DNA of 64,000 bases from Paludibacteraceae bacterium (GTDB lineage Bacteria > Bacteroidota > Bacteroidia > Bacteroidales > Paludibacteraceae). A model generated the notes under the pieces. The model had not been told where the DNA came from and did no database searches. It saw only the letters and a list, made by a program, of their open reading frames with translations. A program made the translations under genes and the position numbers. The stretch is taken from assembly GCA_016285885.1 (NCBI GenBank), contig JAEERP010000002.1, positions 310,001 through 374,000 on the forward strand, in the 5' to 3' direction. Below, one piece after another: positions 49,408 through 57,640 of this stretch (position 1 is the stretch's first letter; every line of letters starts with the position of its first letter).

Positions 49408-50622
49408 ATGGATACGAAAAGATTAGATAGTTTATTCGCAAGCTGGAAGAAAAAGAATTTGTTGACGAACGGTGCGTTGGTTATGGGGCGTAGTTGGATC
49501 CCTTATGTGTTCGGACCCCTTGTCGGAATGGCCTTTTCTGGATTTGCATGCGGGGTGACCGAATCGATATTCTCCTCCCCCCATTTCCCCATCTCCATCG
49601 CATGTGGCGTGGTTTCCTTCCTCCTATTTGTCCAAATGTTTCCCGTCAAACATTTTTACAAGGATCGTATCGAGTTGTTTCGTTTGTGGGGGCTTGTAAA
49701 ACGTAAGGCTTATTATGCGGATTTGAAGAAAATAGTCTATTCTTCTTTTTATGATTATAAATCGGACTCTTGGGAGAGGGCTCTTGTCATTTCGTTCAAA
49801 AAGATGTTGTGCCGAGTGGATTGTGGCTTTTTCATTGATAAAAACTTCGATTGTTTGTTGCAATTGTTTTCTTGTTACAAGCCTCTATTCGTCAATGAGT
49901 TCTATTATAAGCAGATGGTAAATCTCCTTGCGTATATGATAACGCTAAAGAGTGATCCTCAATATCAGTATGAGGAGACTCAGTCCGCGGTGAGGTATCT
50001 TGCGGAGGTGTGTGGAAATAGTTCTACGGATTATGGGGAAAAACTTGCCTCTGGAATAAAACTATACAATGCGTATAGGCAGGAGGAAGACAAACTTCCT
50101 GCGGAATTGGGGTATGTCTCTGTATGCCTCGATATTCTGCACAACAAGGGCGTGTGCTATGCGGACCGGTTGGAATTGTTGTCTGCTCTTTTCGAATGTA
50201 CCTATGCGAGTGACGGTATGGTGGACGATGTGGAGCTGGACCGCCTCTCCCGCATCGCCTTCTACTTCCGTATCAATGAGTGGGACTTTCTCTCACTGAA
50301 GTATCGCTTCGAGACGGAGAGCCAGAGCAAAAAACAACGGAATGGCACGGAGAACGCCCAGCAACGTGAGCGTTACCAATCCGCCTATTCCAACCGTATG
50401 AAGGAGGCCTATAAAATACTGGGATTGAGCGAGAAAGCCACGTTGGATGAGGTGAAATCCGCCTACCGTGCGCAGGTGAAGACCTGCCACCCCGATACCC
50501 TTCCGCCTGCCGCCAAGGATAAGGAGAGGGAAGAGGCATCGATACGTTTCCGCACGGTCACGGAGGCGTATGATTTTTTGTGTGTGGAGTTGGCCGCAGA
50601 GCCGGTTAGCGTGGCGAGATAA
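49408..50622 (+). CDS. Array gene 8: membrane-anchored TerB-like/J-domain protein (type A)
   Basis: 404 residues, start MDTKRLDSLFASWKKKNLLT and membrane part WIPYVFGPLVGMAFSGFACG, like gene 2. The PH-like part (FYKDRIELFRLWGLVKRKAY) also matches gene 2, whereas the TerB-like domain end (DDVELDRLSRIAFYFRINEW) and J domain (YKILGLSEKATLDEVKSAYR, CHPDTLPPAAKDKEREEASI) are closer to gene 7. It is therefore a mosaic, with EPVSVAR at the end. The BspA-like gene starts 26 bp downstream and is probably co-transcribed. Confidence 0.85.
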   Translation: MDTKRLDSLFASWKKKNLLTNGALVMGRSWIPYVFGPLVGMAFSGFACGVTESIFSSPHFPISIACGVVSFLLFVQMFPVKHFYKDRIELFRLWGLVKRKAYYADLKKIVYSSFYDYKSDSWERALVISFKKMLCRVDCGFFIDKNFDCLLQLFSCYKPLFVNEFYYKQMVNLLAYMITLKSDPQYQYEETQSAVRYLAEVCGNSSTDYGEKLASGIKLYNAYRQEEDKLPAELGYVSVCLDILHNKGVCYADRLELLSALFECTYASDGMVDDVELDRLSRIAFYFRINEWDFLSLKYRFETESQSKKQRNGTENAQQRERYQSAYSNRMKEAYKILGLSEKATLDEVKSAYRAQVKTCHPDTLPPAAKDKEREEASIRFRTVTEAYDFLCVELAAEPVSVAR

Positions 50623-50647
50623 ATGTTTTAATCTAATTTTTCATCGT

Positions 50648-52759
50648 ATGAGACGTTACGCTTTTTTACTTATTCTTTTCTTTCTTCTTGCCTCGATGGG
50701 CAGGGCGGCGGATCCGCTTCGCCTCACGGCCGTGGAGAAAGGGGTGATGGTCTCTGTAGCGTCGTATGCGGGCAATCATCCTTCCCTGGAGTATTCCCGC
50801 GATGAGGGCGCTTCGTGGTCTCCGCTGCGTTTCCACCCGAGTGAGGATGGGGAGCCCGTGAACACCATGTCGGAACTGATCGAACTGCGGCATGCGGGCG
50901 AAACGGTCTGCTTCAGGGGAGACAACCCGAACGGACTCTCCGGCTCTACCTCAACGAATGATAGGGGCTTCCATCGGACCTGTTATACCGCTTTCGTAAT
51001 CGAGGGAGCGGTCTATGCGGACGGCGACGTGATGAGTCTGCTGTATGGGGACGCTTCGCATGCGGAGATCCCTTCCGAATATTGCTTCTACCGCCTGTTC
51101 GAGAATTGTGAAGGCTTGCGCCGGGCGCCATGCTTGCCCGCCACGACGTTGACCAAAGGGTGCTACTCCCACATGTTCACTGGCTGCAAGGGGTTGAAGG
51201 AAGCCCCTGCATTGCCTGCCCTGAACGTGTCTGACGGTTGTTATGCGAATATGTTCGAGGGGTGCGAAGGTTTGCGCCGTGCGCCACGTTTGCCGGCCAC
51301 CGAGTTGGGCGTGGGGTGCTACATGGCTATGTTCTCCGGTTGCAAGAAGTTGAGGCGTGCGCCACGTTTGCCGGCGGAGAAGATGGCGGACTATTGCTAT
51401 TACCGTATGTTCGCTGGGTGCTCGTCGCTGAAGAGGACGCCCGATCTCCCCGCACGCTCTTTGGCGTCCTATTGCTATGGGGATATGTTCTCTGGTTGTT
51501 TCCGCCTGAAGAGGGTGGGAAAACTCCCTGCCGAGGTGATGGCGAAGGAGTGTTACAGTTCCATGTTCGCGATGTGCCATGACTTGCGGGAGGCACCTGC
51601 CTTGCCTTCTGTCCGTTTGGCGAATTCCTGCTATGCGAGTATGTTTAGTTTGTGTAGGCGTTTGAAGCGTGCGCCTCTATTGCCTGCCGATACGCTGGCG
51701 GAGTATTGCTATGCTGGGATGTTCTCGGGCACAGGTTTGACCGAAGCGCCTGAACTTCCTGCCATGACGTTGGCGAGATTCTGCTATTTGAGTATGTTTA
51801 GTTCGTGTGGGCGTTTGAAGCGTGCGCCTCTATTGCCTGCCGATACGTTAGCGATGCATTGCTATGATGGAATGTTCTGGGCTACGGGTTTGACTGAGGC
51901 GCCTGAACTTCCTGCCAAGACATTGGCGCGAGCCTGCTATGCGTACATGTTTGGTGAGTGTAAGCGTTTGAAGCGTGCGCCTTTATTGCCTGCCGATACG
52001 TTGGCGAAGCGTTGCTATGTAGGAATGTTCTCGGGCTCGGGCTTGACCGAGTTGCCTGAACTTCCTGCCATGACATTGGCGGAGGATTGTTACCAATACA
52101 TGTTCTCGAAGTGTCGTTTGATAAAACGGGCCGTTCCACTGCCTGCGCAGAACTTGTCTCCTGGCTGCTATGCCTTTATGTTCTCTGAATGCCCAGGGGT
52201 GGAGGAGGCTCCCGTCTTGCCGGCTACCGTGATGCGGAATCAGTGCTACCAGGGAATGTTCGAGGGCTGTGAGTCGTTGCGTCGTGCGCCGTCATTGCCT
52301 GCGACGGAGTTGGCGGATGGATGTTATAGTAGCCTGTTTAGGGGCTGTAAATCGCTGACGGAGCCTCCGGCTCTTCCCGCCAAGGTTCTGAGTCCTTATT
52401 GTTATGCGAATATGTTCGATGGTTGTGTGCGCCTTTCCGTCATGTCCTCGCTTCCCGCAGAAGAGATGAAGACGGGTTGCTATTTGGGTATGTTTGCGGG
52501 TTGTGCCGCATTGGAACGGGCGCCTGAGTTGCCAGCCGTCTCCTTGGCGGAGGATTGTTACAAGGGAATGTTTCGTGGTTGTACCGGTCTGAAGTACCTG
52601 AAGGTTCATTTCAACAGTTGGTTGGACTCCACCTTTTCTGTCGCCACGAGCGGTTGGTTGGATGGTGTGGGGGAGGAGGGCACCTTCGTCTGCCCTGAGG
52701 TGCTCCCGGTTGATGACGGGACGAGCGGGGTGCCGGAGGGTTGGAGAATTAAGAATTAA
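50648..52759 (+). CDS. Secreted BspA-like leucine-rich repeat protein
   Basis: 703 residues from the ATG at 50648, with signal peptide MRRYAFLLILFFLLASMGRA. After an N-terminal beta domain (about 22-140) come about 22 repeats of roughly 24-25 residues, e.g. CYSHMFTGCKGLKEAPALPA, with the pattern C-Y-x-x-M-F-x-x-C-x-x-L-x-x-A-P-x-L-P-A-x-x-L-A. This is the LRR_5/BspA-like family, usually surface adhesins or ligand binders. Three neighbouring repeat pairs (51658-52116) are nearly identical copies at a 153-bp period, showing recent expansion. There is no sorting domain or membrane anchor at the end (DGTSGVPEGWRIKN), so it may be periplasmic or released. Confidence 0.85.
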   Translation: MRRYAFLLILFFLLASMGRAADPLRLTAVEKGVMVSVASYAGNHPSLEYSRDEGASWSPLRFHPSEDGEPVNTMSELIELRHAGETVCFRGDNPNGLSGSTSTNDRGFHRTCYTAFVIEGAVYADGDVMSLLYGDASHAEIPSEYCFYRLFENCEGLRRAPCLPATTLTKGCYSHMFTGCKGLKEAPALPALNVSDGCYANMFEGCEGLRRAPRLPATELGVGCYMAMFSGCKKLRRAPRLPAEKMADYCYYRMFAGCSSLKRTPDLPARSLASYCYGDMFSGCFRLKRVGKLPAEVMAKECYSSMFAMCHDLREAPALPSVRLANSCYASMFSLCRRLKRAPLLPADTLAEYCYAGMFSGTGLTEAPELPAMTLARFCYLSMFSSCGRLKRAPLLPADTLAMHCYDGMFWATGLTEAPELPAKTLARACYAYMFGECKRLKRAPLLPADTLAKRCYVGMFSGSGLTELPELPAMTLAEDCYQYMFSKCRLIKRAVPLPAQNLSPGCYAFMFSECPGVEEAPVLPATVMRNQCYQGMFEGCESLRRAPSLPATELADGCYSSLFRGCKSLTEPPALPAKVLSPYCYANMFDGCVRLSVMSSLPAEEMKTGCYLGMFAGCAALERAPELPAVSLAEDCYKGMFRGCTGLKYLKVHFNSWLDSTFSVATSGWLDGVGEEGTFVCPEVLPVDDGTSGVPEGWRIKN

Positions 52760-53130
52760 GAATTTTGAAACGTCAGTTCGACGAAGTCAATTAAGAATTA
52801 GGGTGGTGTTCGTGGGAATACAGTTGTGGGTAATGAACCGATAGTTCGACGAAATCGATTGAGGAGAGCGTATCTATGCACGATGTGCACATTCCAGCCC
52901 TGAAAGGGCATAACATATATAGCTTAGGGCAACGCCCTATGGGAATTAAGAATTAAGAATTGAAGGGTGTGCATTTCCTTGCATGATGCGCATAACTGAG
53001 CCCTGAAAGGGCGAAACATTATTTAGCCCAGGGCATCGCCCTGGGGAATTATGGATGCCCGTCCGGTTCATTGCCAGCCCTGAAAGGGCGAAACATATAT
53101 AGCCAAGGGCAACGCCCTAGGGAATTATGA
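52760..53130. repeat. Intergenic stretch with three REP-like copies and AATTAAGAATT repeats
   Basis: No gene. REP-like copies R1 (52896-52942), R2 (52999-53046) and R3 (53076-53122), each with AGCCCTGAAAGGGC, an A/T-rich spacer with TATTTAGCC or TATATAGCC, and a GGGCAACGCCCT-type palindrome. AATTAAGAATT-like repeats occur at 52749-52769 and 52942-52962. Confidence 0.75.
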
Positions 53131-53165
53131 CGAAAAAGGGCGAACAATATGTCCGCCCTTTTTCG
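53131..53165. terminator. Bidirectional terminator after tpiA
   Basis: 12-bp perfect stem: CGAAAAAGGGCG (53131-53142) and CGCCCTTTTTCG (53154-53165), 11-nt loop. The stem's own A/T ends give a T-rich tail in either direction. Confidence 0.8.
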
Positions 53166-53189
53166 TTATGATCATTTGATAGGTTAGAA

Positions 53190-53945
53190 TCAGAATGCGT
53201 TGATGATGCCGCAGAAATCCTCAACCTTCAAAGAAGCGCCACCGATCAAACCACCGTCGATGTCTGGCTTAGCGAACAACTCAGGGGCGTTAGAAGCCTT
53301 GCAAGAACCACCGTAAAGGATAGAAGTGTTCTCAGCAACTTCCTTGCCATATTTGTCAGCTACGCAAGAACGGATGTATGCGTGGATCTCCTCAGCTTGG
53401 TCAGCCGTAGCGGTCTTGCCAGTTCCGATTGCCCAGATTGGCTCGTAAGCGATGGTGATCTTAGCGAAATCCTCAGCGGACAAGTTGAATACAGAACCCT
53501 CCAACTCAGCCTTAACGACTGCGTTCTGCTTGTTAGCCTCACGCTCAGCCAAGCTCTCGCCGATGCAGAAGATAACCTTCAAACCGTTCTTCAATGCCAA
53601 GAGAACTTTCTCCTTCAAGATCTCTGGAGTCTCGTGGTAGTACTCACGACGCTCAGAGTGACCCAAGATAACGTACTCCGCACCTGTGGACTTAACCATA
53701 GCGGCGGAAACCTCGCCAGTGAATGCGCCAGACTCTTTGTCTGCACAGTTCTCAGCGGAAACTGCGATCACCTTAGTGTCGATGGCTGCAGCTACGCTTG
53801 CCAAGTGGATGAATGGAGTGCCGATGATGACATCACAATTCAGTTTCTTACCCTTCAAAGCGGCGTCCAAGCCCTTTGCCAACTCAAGACCCTCTTGGAG
53901 TGTCTTGTTCATTTTCCAGTTTCCTGCAACGATATTCTTTCTCAT
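53190..53945 (-). CDS. tpiA: Triosephosphate isomerase
   Basis: A 251-residue TIM barrel of normal length that interconverts dihydroxyacetone phosphate and glyceraldehyde 3-phosphate in glycolysis and gluconeogenesis. Substrate Lys is in AGNWKMN (residues 6-12), the catalytic His in ILGHSERR, the catalytic Glu in [14 protein letters not shown], and the phosphate-binding loops in SILYGGS and GLIGGASL. It is the last gene of the DUF1599 - BT_3928-like - tpiA run, and terminates at 53131-53165. Codon use is regular and highly expressed in type. Confidence 0.97.
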   Translation of the reverse strand: MRKNIVAGNWKMNKTLQEGLELAKGLDAALKGKKLNCDVIIGTPFIHLASVAAAIDTKVIAVSAENCADKESGAFTGEVSAAMVKSTGAEYVILGHSERREYYHETPEILKEKVLLALKNGLKVIFCIGESLAEREANKQNAVVKAELEGSVFNLSAEDFAKITIAYEPIWAIGTGKTATADQAEEIHAYIRSCVADKYGKEVAENTSILYGGSCKASNAPELFAKPDIDGGLIGGASLKVEDFCGIINAF

Positions 53946-53976
53946 TGTAATATTAATAAATGATTATGATAATGTT

Positions 53977-55257
53977 TTATTTTCCTTTCTTCTTGCTGAT
54001 GGAGGATATGAGCCAATCGATGGCGAAGACGATGGCGATGACGACAAGGAAGGCGATGACGGACATCGTCACCATTCCCCATTCGTTAGGCTGCTGTACC
54101 TCTCCCATTTGCGATTGCTCCAATGGTGTGTTGAACTTCGGCAAGTTCTTGTTGCTCCATTTGTTCACGACCACGCCGTTCTTGATCAGCACGAGACCTG
54201 GGTTGGAGCGTACGATCGTCTTCAAAGTGATCTCGTCCGTGTTGACGAATGGGTATCCTCCGCCTTCTGCGTTGTGTCCCATCTCGTTCTTGAACTCCTT
54301 CATCTCGTCCGTCTCAAGGCCTGTGGCGGTCATGCAATAGAATCCGTAGCCATGTTCTTGTGCGTATTGGTAGATGTCGTTGATCTCCTTACGCTTATTG
54401 GTCAATGCTTTCTCAACTCGGTAGCATACCATCAGGAAGGTGTAGCCCTCTTTGTTCAACACCTCCTCCGTGATGTCTCCGTCGTCCGGATGTTCCATGG
54501 AGAAGTCGTGGATCGGTGGTTCGAATCCTTTCTTGATCAGTTTATGCTTTGAGTCCACGAAGGTCCATGTGCTGTCGTCCTTCGGGTAATTCTCCAAGGA
54601 GAACTCTTGTTGCACACCATCCTTCTCGTAAACTAGGATGGTCTCGAATTGATCCTCCTCCGCACCCTCTGGCACCTCCATTGATTTGATGATGTCCGTT
54701 CCGTTCTTGTAAGGGCGGAAGTCTATGATTGGGAGGTTGAAGTAGCAGTAGATGGAGAGCAGGATAGAGAACGAGCCTGCGCAGATGGCTATTAGCCACT
54801 CGGTGCGGTCCGAGAAGAGTTTCGGACTATATTCCCGCCATTTGTACACTAGAACCGCAAGGGCGAATAGTACAATGTTTTTCCAGAATGTTTGCCAATT
54901 GCTGATGACCAAGGCGTCACCGAAGCATCCACAGTCCGACACTGGATCGGCGATGGCGATCCATAAGGTGAGGGGTGTCATGAAACACATCATGAGGATG
55001 GCTAGAATGGAAGTGGATTTGATGTTGGTTCCTAAAACCAGGCAGACACCGATCAGGAACTCGAGGGCGGCCAATCCGATGCCGATGACTAGGGCGATCG
55101 GAGCGAAGAAGTCCAAGCCCATCGCCGCCATGTAATCTTGGATTTTGTAGGTCGAACCGAGTGGGTCTACCGCCTTCACGTAGCCGGAGAAGACAAAAAC
55201 CAATCCTAAGAGTATTCTCGCTATGACAACTATCTTGCTTTTTACCGTATCTTTCAT
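53977..55257 (-). CDS. BT_3928-like membrane protein: DoxX-type helices plus thioredoxin-like C-terminal part
   Basis: 426 residues. The N-terminal about 155 residues form four membrane helices of the DoxX/MauE type (ARILLGLVFVFSGYVKAVDP), with the conserved DPVSDCGCFGDAL motif. A fifth helix lies near 170-190. The soluble part (about 220-385) reads as a thioredoxin-like fold (GYTFLMVCYRVEKALTNKRK, then NPGLVLIKNGVVVNKW) without a CxxC. A last helix (MVTMSVIAFLVVIAIVFAID) ends it. In Bacteroides the family lies next to tpiA, as here; the role is unknown, possibly redox-linked. Confidence 0.8.
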   Translation of the reverse strand: MKDTVKSKIVVIARILLGLVFVFSGYVKAVDPLGSTYKIQDYMAAMGLDFFAPIALVIGIGLAALEFLIGVCLVLGTNIKSTSILAILMMCFMTPLTLWIAIADPVSDCGCFGDALVISNWQTFWKNIVLFALAVLVYKWREYSPKLFSDRTEWLIAICAGSFSILLSIYCYFNLPIIDFRPYKNGTDIIKSMEVPEGAEEDQFETILVYEKDGVQQEFSLENYPKDDSTWTFVDSKHKLIKKGFEPPIHDFSMEHPDDGDITEEVLNKEGYTFLMVCYRVEKALTNKRKEINDIYQYAQEHGYGFYCMTATGLETDEMKEFKNEMGHNAEGGGYPFVNTDEITLKTIVRSNPGLVLIKNGVVVNKWSNKNLPKFNTPLEQSQMGEVQQPNEWGMVTMSVIAFLVVIAIVFAIDWLISSISKKKGK

Positions 55258-55287
55258 GCTTCCAAAATTACTAAAATATTTATTCGC

Positions 55288-55827
55288 TTAATCCTTAAAA
55301 TCTAATTTTATTAGTCCGAACAACGCATAATTCACCATGTCCATGTAGTTCGCCTCTATTCCTTCGGAGATGATCGTCTTGTTTTGATTGTCTTCGATCT
55401 GTTTGGTTCGATAGAGCTTCATGAGGATGAGGTCCGTGTAGGAGGTGGTGCGCATGGAGCGCCAAGCCTCGTCGTAGTCGTGGTTCTTCGCCAACATTAA
55501 GTCGACGGTCTTCTTCATGTACTCGTCATAAAGTTCGATGGCCTCTTGTGGGGTGAGGTCAGACTCGTCTGAATAGCCCTTCTCCAACTGGATCATTCCC
55601 ATGATGCCGTAGTTCACGATGCCGATGAGCTCCGGACGTATGCCTTCGTTCACCTTTGCCTCGCCCTTCACTTCTAGGGTGCGGATTCGGTTCGCTTTGA
55701 TGAATATTTGGTCGGTGATGGATGCCGGACGCATGATGCGCCATGCGGCTCCGTAGTCCTGCAGCTTCTTGCTGTAGATGTCCTTGCATACGGCTATTAC
55801 CGCCTCGAATTGTTCTTTCGTATCCAC
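55288..55827 (-). CDS. DUF1599-family protein
   Basis: 179 residues built of two similar halves: FEAVIAVCKDIYSKKLQDYG with AAWRIMRPASITDQIFIKAN, and YDEYMKKTVDLMLAKNHDYD with EAWRSMRTTSYTDLILMKLY. Each half has a K-x-x-D-Y-x-x-A-W-R-x-M-R core, the tandem DUF1599 signature. Function unknown; it is always small and cytosolic in appearance. It begins the operon with the BT_3928-like gene and tpiA (30-bp gap). Confidence 0.85.
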   Translation of the reverse strand: MDTKEQFEAVIAVCKDIYSKKLQDYGAAWRIMRPASITDQIFIKANRIRTLEVKGEAKVNEGIRPELIGIVNYGIMGMIQLEKGYSDESDLTPQEAIELYDEYMKKTVDLMLAKNHDYDEAWRSMRTTSYTDLILMKLYRTKQIEDNQNKTIISEGIEANYMDMVNYALFGLIKLDFKD

Positions 55828-55945
55828 TCTTTTCTCTTTTTTTCTGTTACCACGGCAAATTTACCCCTTTGGAGATTAATATCCTTGCCTCTTGCCGGAA
55901 AAAATGTTAACTTAATTCAAAATTCATAATTCAAAATTCATAATT

Positions 55946-55992
55946 CCATAGGGCGTTGCCCTAGGCTATATATGTTATGCCCTTTCAGGGCT
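55946..55992. repeat. REP-like element (copy R4, reverse)
   Basis: Reverse-oriented copy of the same two-palindrome element, preceded by two AATTCATAATTCAAAATTCATAATT-like repeats (55914-55945). The 218-bp gap between 55828 and 56045 holds no gene. Confidence 0.75.
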
Positions 55993-56045
55993 GGGGTGTG
56001 CGCATCATGTAAGGAAACGCACTCTCTACAACTCTTAATTCTTAA

Positions 56046-56318
56046 CTATTGGTTGAACATGTCCTTGTTGTAGAATGCCAGCACCTCCTGTATGGCGTCG
56101 TAGGCCATGCGGGCGGGCGATTCTGGGTTGAGGTCCATTGCCGCTTGGTACTCGTTTAGCGCTCTTTCCCAGTCTTCTCTTTTACGGAAGAGGTTCCCTA
56201 GGAGGAAATGTCCTCCGTCATCGTTCGGATTCTCCTCGATGTGCCTTTTCAGTCGCTCTTCGGCTTCTTGGAATTTTTCCTCCGAAAGCAATCTCTTTAT
56301 CTCTTCCAAATTACTCAT
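56046..56318 (-). CDS. TPR-repeat protein
   Basis: 90 residues with two to three TPR helices: LEEIKRLLSEEKFQEAEERL, then DDGGHFLLGNLFRKREDWER and ALNEYQAAMDLNPESPARMA. Such small TPR proteins mediate protein-protein contacts. Its start overlaps the def stop by 4 bp (ATGA), so it is translationally coupled to peptide deformylase, an arrangement also found in other Bacteroidales. Its partner is unknown. Confidence 0.85.
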   Translation of the reverse strand: MSNLEEIKRLLSEEKFQEAEERLKRHIEENPNDDGGHFLLGNLFRKREDWERALNEYQAAMDLNPESPARMAYDAIQEVLAFYNKDMFNQ

Positions 56319-56869
56319 TTTGAAGTTTTTATTCTGTACCTACATCTGATCTTTCCATTGATCATGTTGGTGATTTTGCCACGGTTCATTTGCCTTCTGA
56401 TGGGTGATATCCTATCGATGAATACTTTCCCCTCCAAGTGGTCGTATTCGTGCTGGATGACTCTCGCCTTGTACTTCTCGTACACCTCGTCATGAGGTTG
56501 CATATCCTCGTCAAGGTATTGGATGCGTATCTTGGTCGGACGTTTCACGCTCTCGCTGATGCCAGGCAGGCTGAGGCACCCTTCGTCGCACGACTCCATC
56601 TCCTCTCCGTATTCGACGATCTGAGGGTTGATGAACACCTTCTTGAATCCTTTGAATTGCGGGTCGTCCTCCGCCAATATCTCAAGATCAATAACGAACA
56701 TGCGGATGGAAAGCCCGATTTGAGGGGCTGCCAGCCCGATGCCGTCCGCATTGTACATCGTGGCGAACATGTCCTCCGCTAATTGCTTGATGTTAGGGTA
56801 GTCCGACGTGATCTCTTTCGTCTCTTCTCTTAACACGGGACAACCGTATACGACTATGGGATATATCAT
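56315..56869 (-). CDS. def: Peptide deformylase
   Basis: A 184-residue metal-dependent enzyme removing the formyl group from N-terminal methionine of new proteins. All three motifs are present: GIGLAAPQIG (motif 1), EGCLSLPG with the Cys ligand (motif 2), and QHEYDHLEGKVF with the H-E-x-x-H ligands (motif 3). The length is normal. It is 24 bp downstream of ruvX and coupled to the TPR gene. Confidence 0.95.
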   Translation of the reverse strand: MIYPIVVYGCPVLREETKEITSDYPNIKQLAEDMFATMYNADGIGLAAPQIGLSIRMFVIDLEILAEDDPQFKGFKKVFINPQIVEYGEEMESCDEGCLSLPGISESVKRPTKIRIQYLDEDMQPHDEVYEKYKARVIQHEYDHLEGKVFIDRISPIRRQMNRGKITNMINGKIRCRYRIKTSK

Positions 56870-56893
56870 TTTCTTATAATGTTTTGTTTATTC

Positions 56894-57316
56894 TCACATT
56901 GTGAATTTCTTGCTCTCCATGTAGGATTGCAGGATGATGGTGGCGCTTATCTCGTCCACCAAGGCCTTGTCTTGCCGCTCCTTTTTCTTTAACCCTCCAT
57001 CTAGCATGGCCCTGTGGGCTAATACGGAGGTGAAACGCTCGTCGTGCATGACGATGGGTATTTGTGGCAATCTTTTTTTCAGGGCGTTGATGAAGGGGGT
57101 GATGTATTTCATCGATTCCGATGGCTCGTTTTTCATTGTCTTGGGTTGTCCCACCACGATAAGTTCGACCGACTCCTTCTTCGTGTATTCCTCGATGAAA
57201 CGGAGTATGTCGTTTGCTGGAACGGTGCATAAACCGTTCGCAATGATCTGACAGGGGTCGGTCACTGCGACGCCCACTCTCTTCCTCCCGTAATCTATGG
57301 CCATTATCCTACCCAT
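56894..57316 (-). CDS. ruvX: Putative Holliday junction resolvase / pre-16S rRNA nuclease YqgF
   Basis: 140 residues of the RNase H-like YqgF family. The first strand carries the acidic residue in IMAIDYGRKRVGVAVTDP, a later Glu/Asp region is in IEEYTKKESVELIVVGQPKT, and the last acidic residues in VDEISATIILQSYMES. The family takes part in pre-16S rRNA 5' end maturation and was proposed to resolve Holliday junctions. It leads the ruvX - def - TPR operon. Confidence 0.9.
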   Translation of the reverse strand: MGRIMAIDYGRKRVGVAVTDPCQIIANGLCTVPANDILRFIEEYTKKESVELIVVGQPKTMKNEPSESMKYITPFINALKKRLPQIPIVMHDERFTSVLAHRAMLDGGLKKKERQDKALVDEISATIILQSYMESKKFTM

Positions 57317-57393
57317 ACGCCCGCGAATTTACGAAATTTTGCCGTATTTGGTTATTTACTATTTAACTATTTACGATTTACGATTTCATAAAT

Positions 57394-57640
57394 CCCCAGG
57401 GCGTTGCCCTGGGCTATATGTGTTATGCCCTTTCAGGGCTGAGGTGTGCGCATCGTGTAAATCCCGCTCATTAATTCTTAATTCTTAATTCAAAATTCAT
57501 AATTTCCTAGGGTGTTGCCCTGGGCTAGATAATGTTATGCCCTTTCAGGGCGGACATTGAATGGTATGGTTCTCATTCTTAACTCTTTACGTTAACAAGC
57601 AACAGACAAATTCTTAACTCTTAATTCTTAACTCTTAATT
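57394..57640. repeat. Intergenic stretch with two REP-like copies (R5, R6) and AATTAAGAATT repeats
   Basis: R5 (57394-57440) and R6 (57505-57551) are reverse copies with GGGCGTTGCCCTGGG or GGGTGTTGCCCTGGG and GCCCTTTCAGGGC palindromes. TTAATTCTTAATTCTTAATT-type repeats lie at 57471-57500 and 57605-57640. No gene in the 324 bp between ruvX and the regulator. Confidence 0.75.

Noticed and set aside
39511-50622. Tellurite resistance (ter) operon
   Set aside because: Only the TerB-like domain resembles it; there are no TerC, TerD or TerZ genes, and the fusion with membrane helices and a J domain points to DjlA-like proteins.
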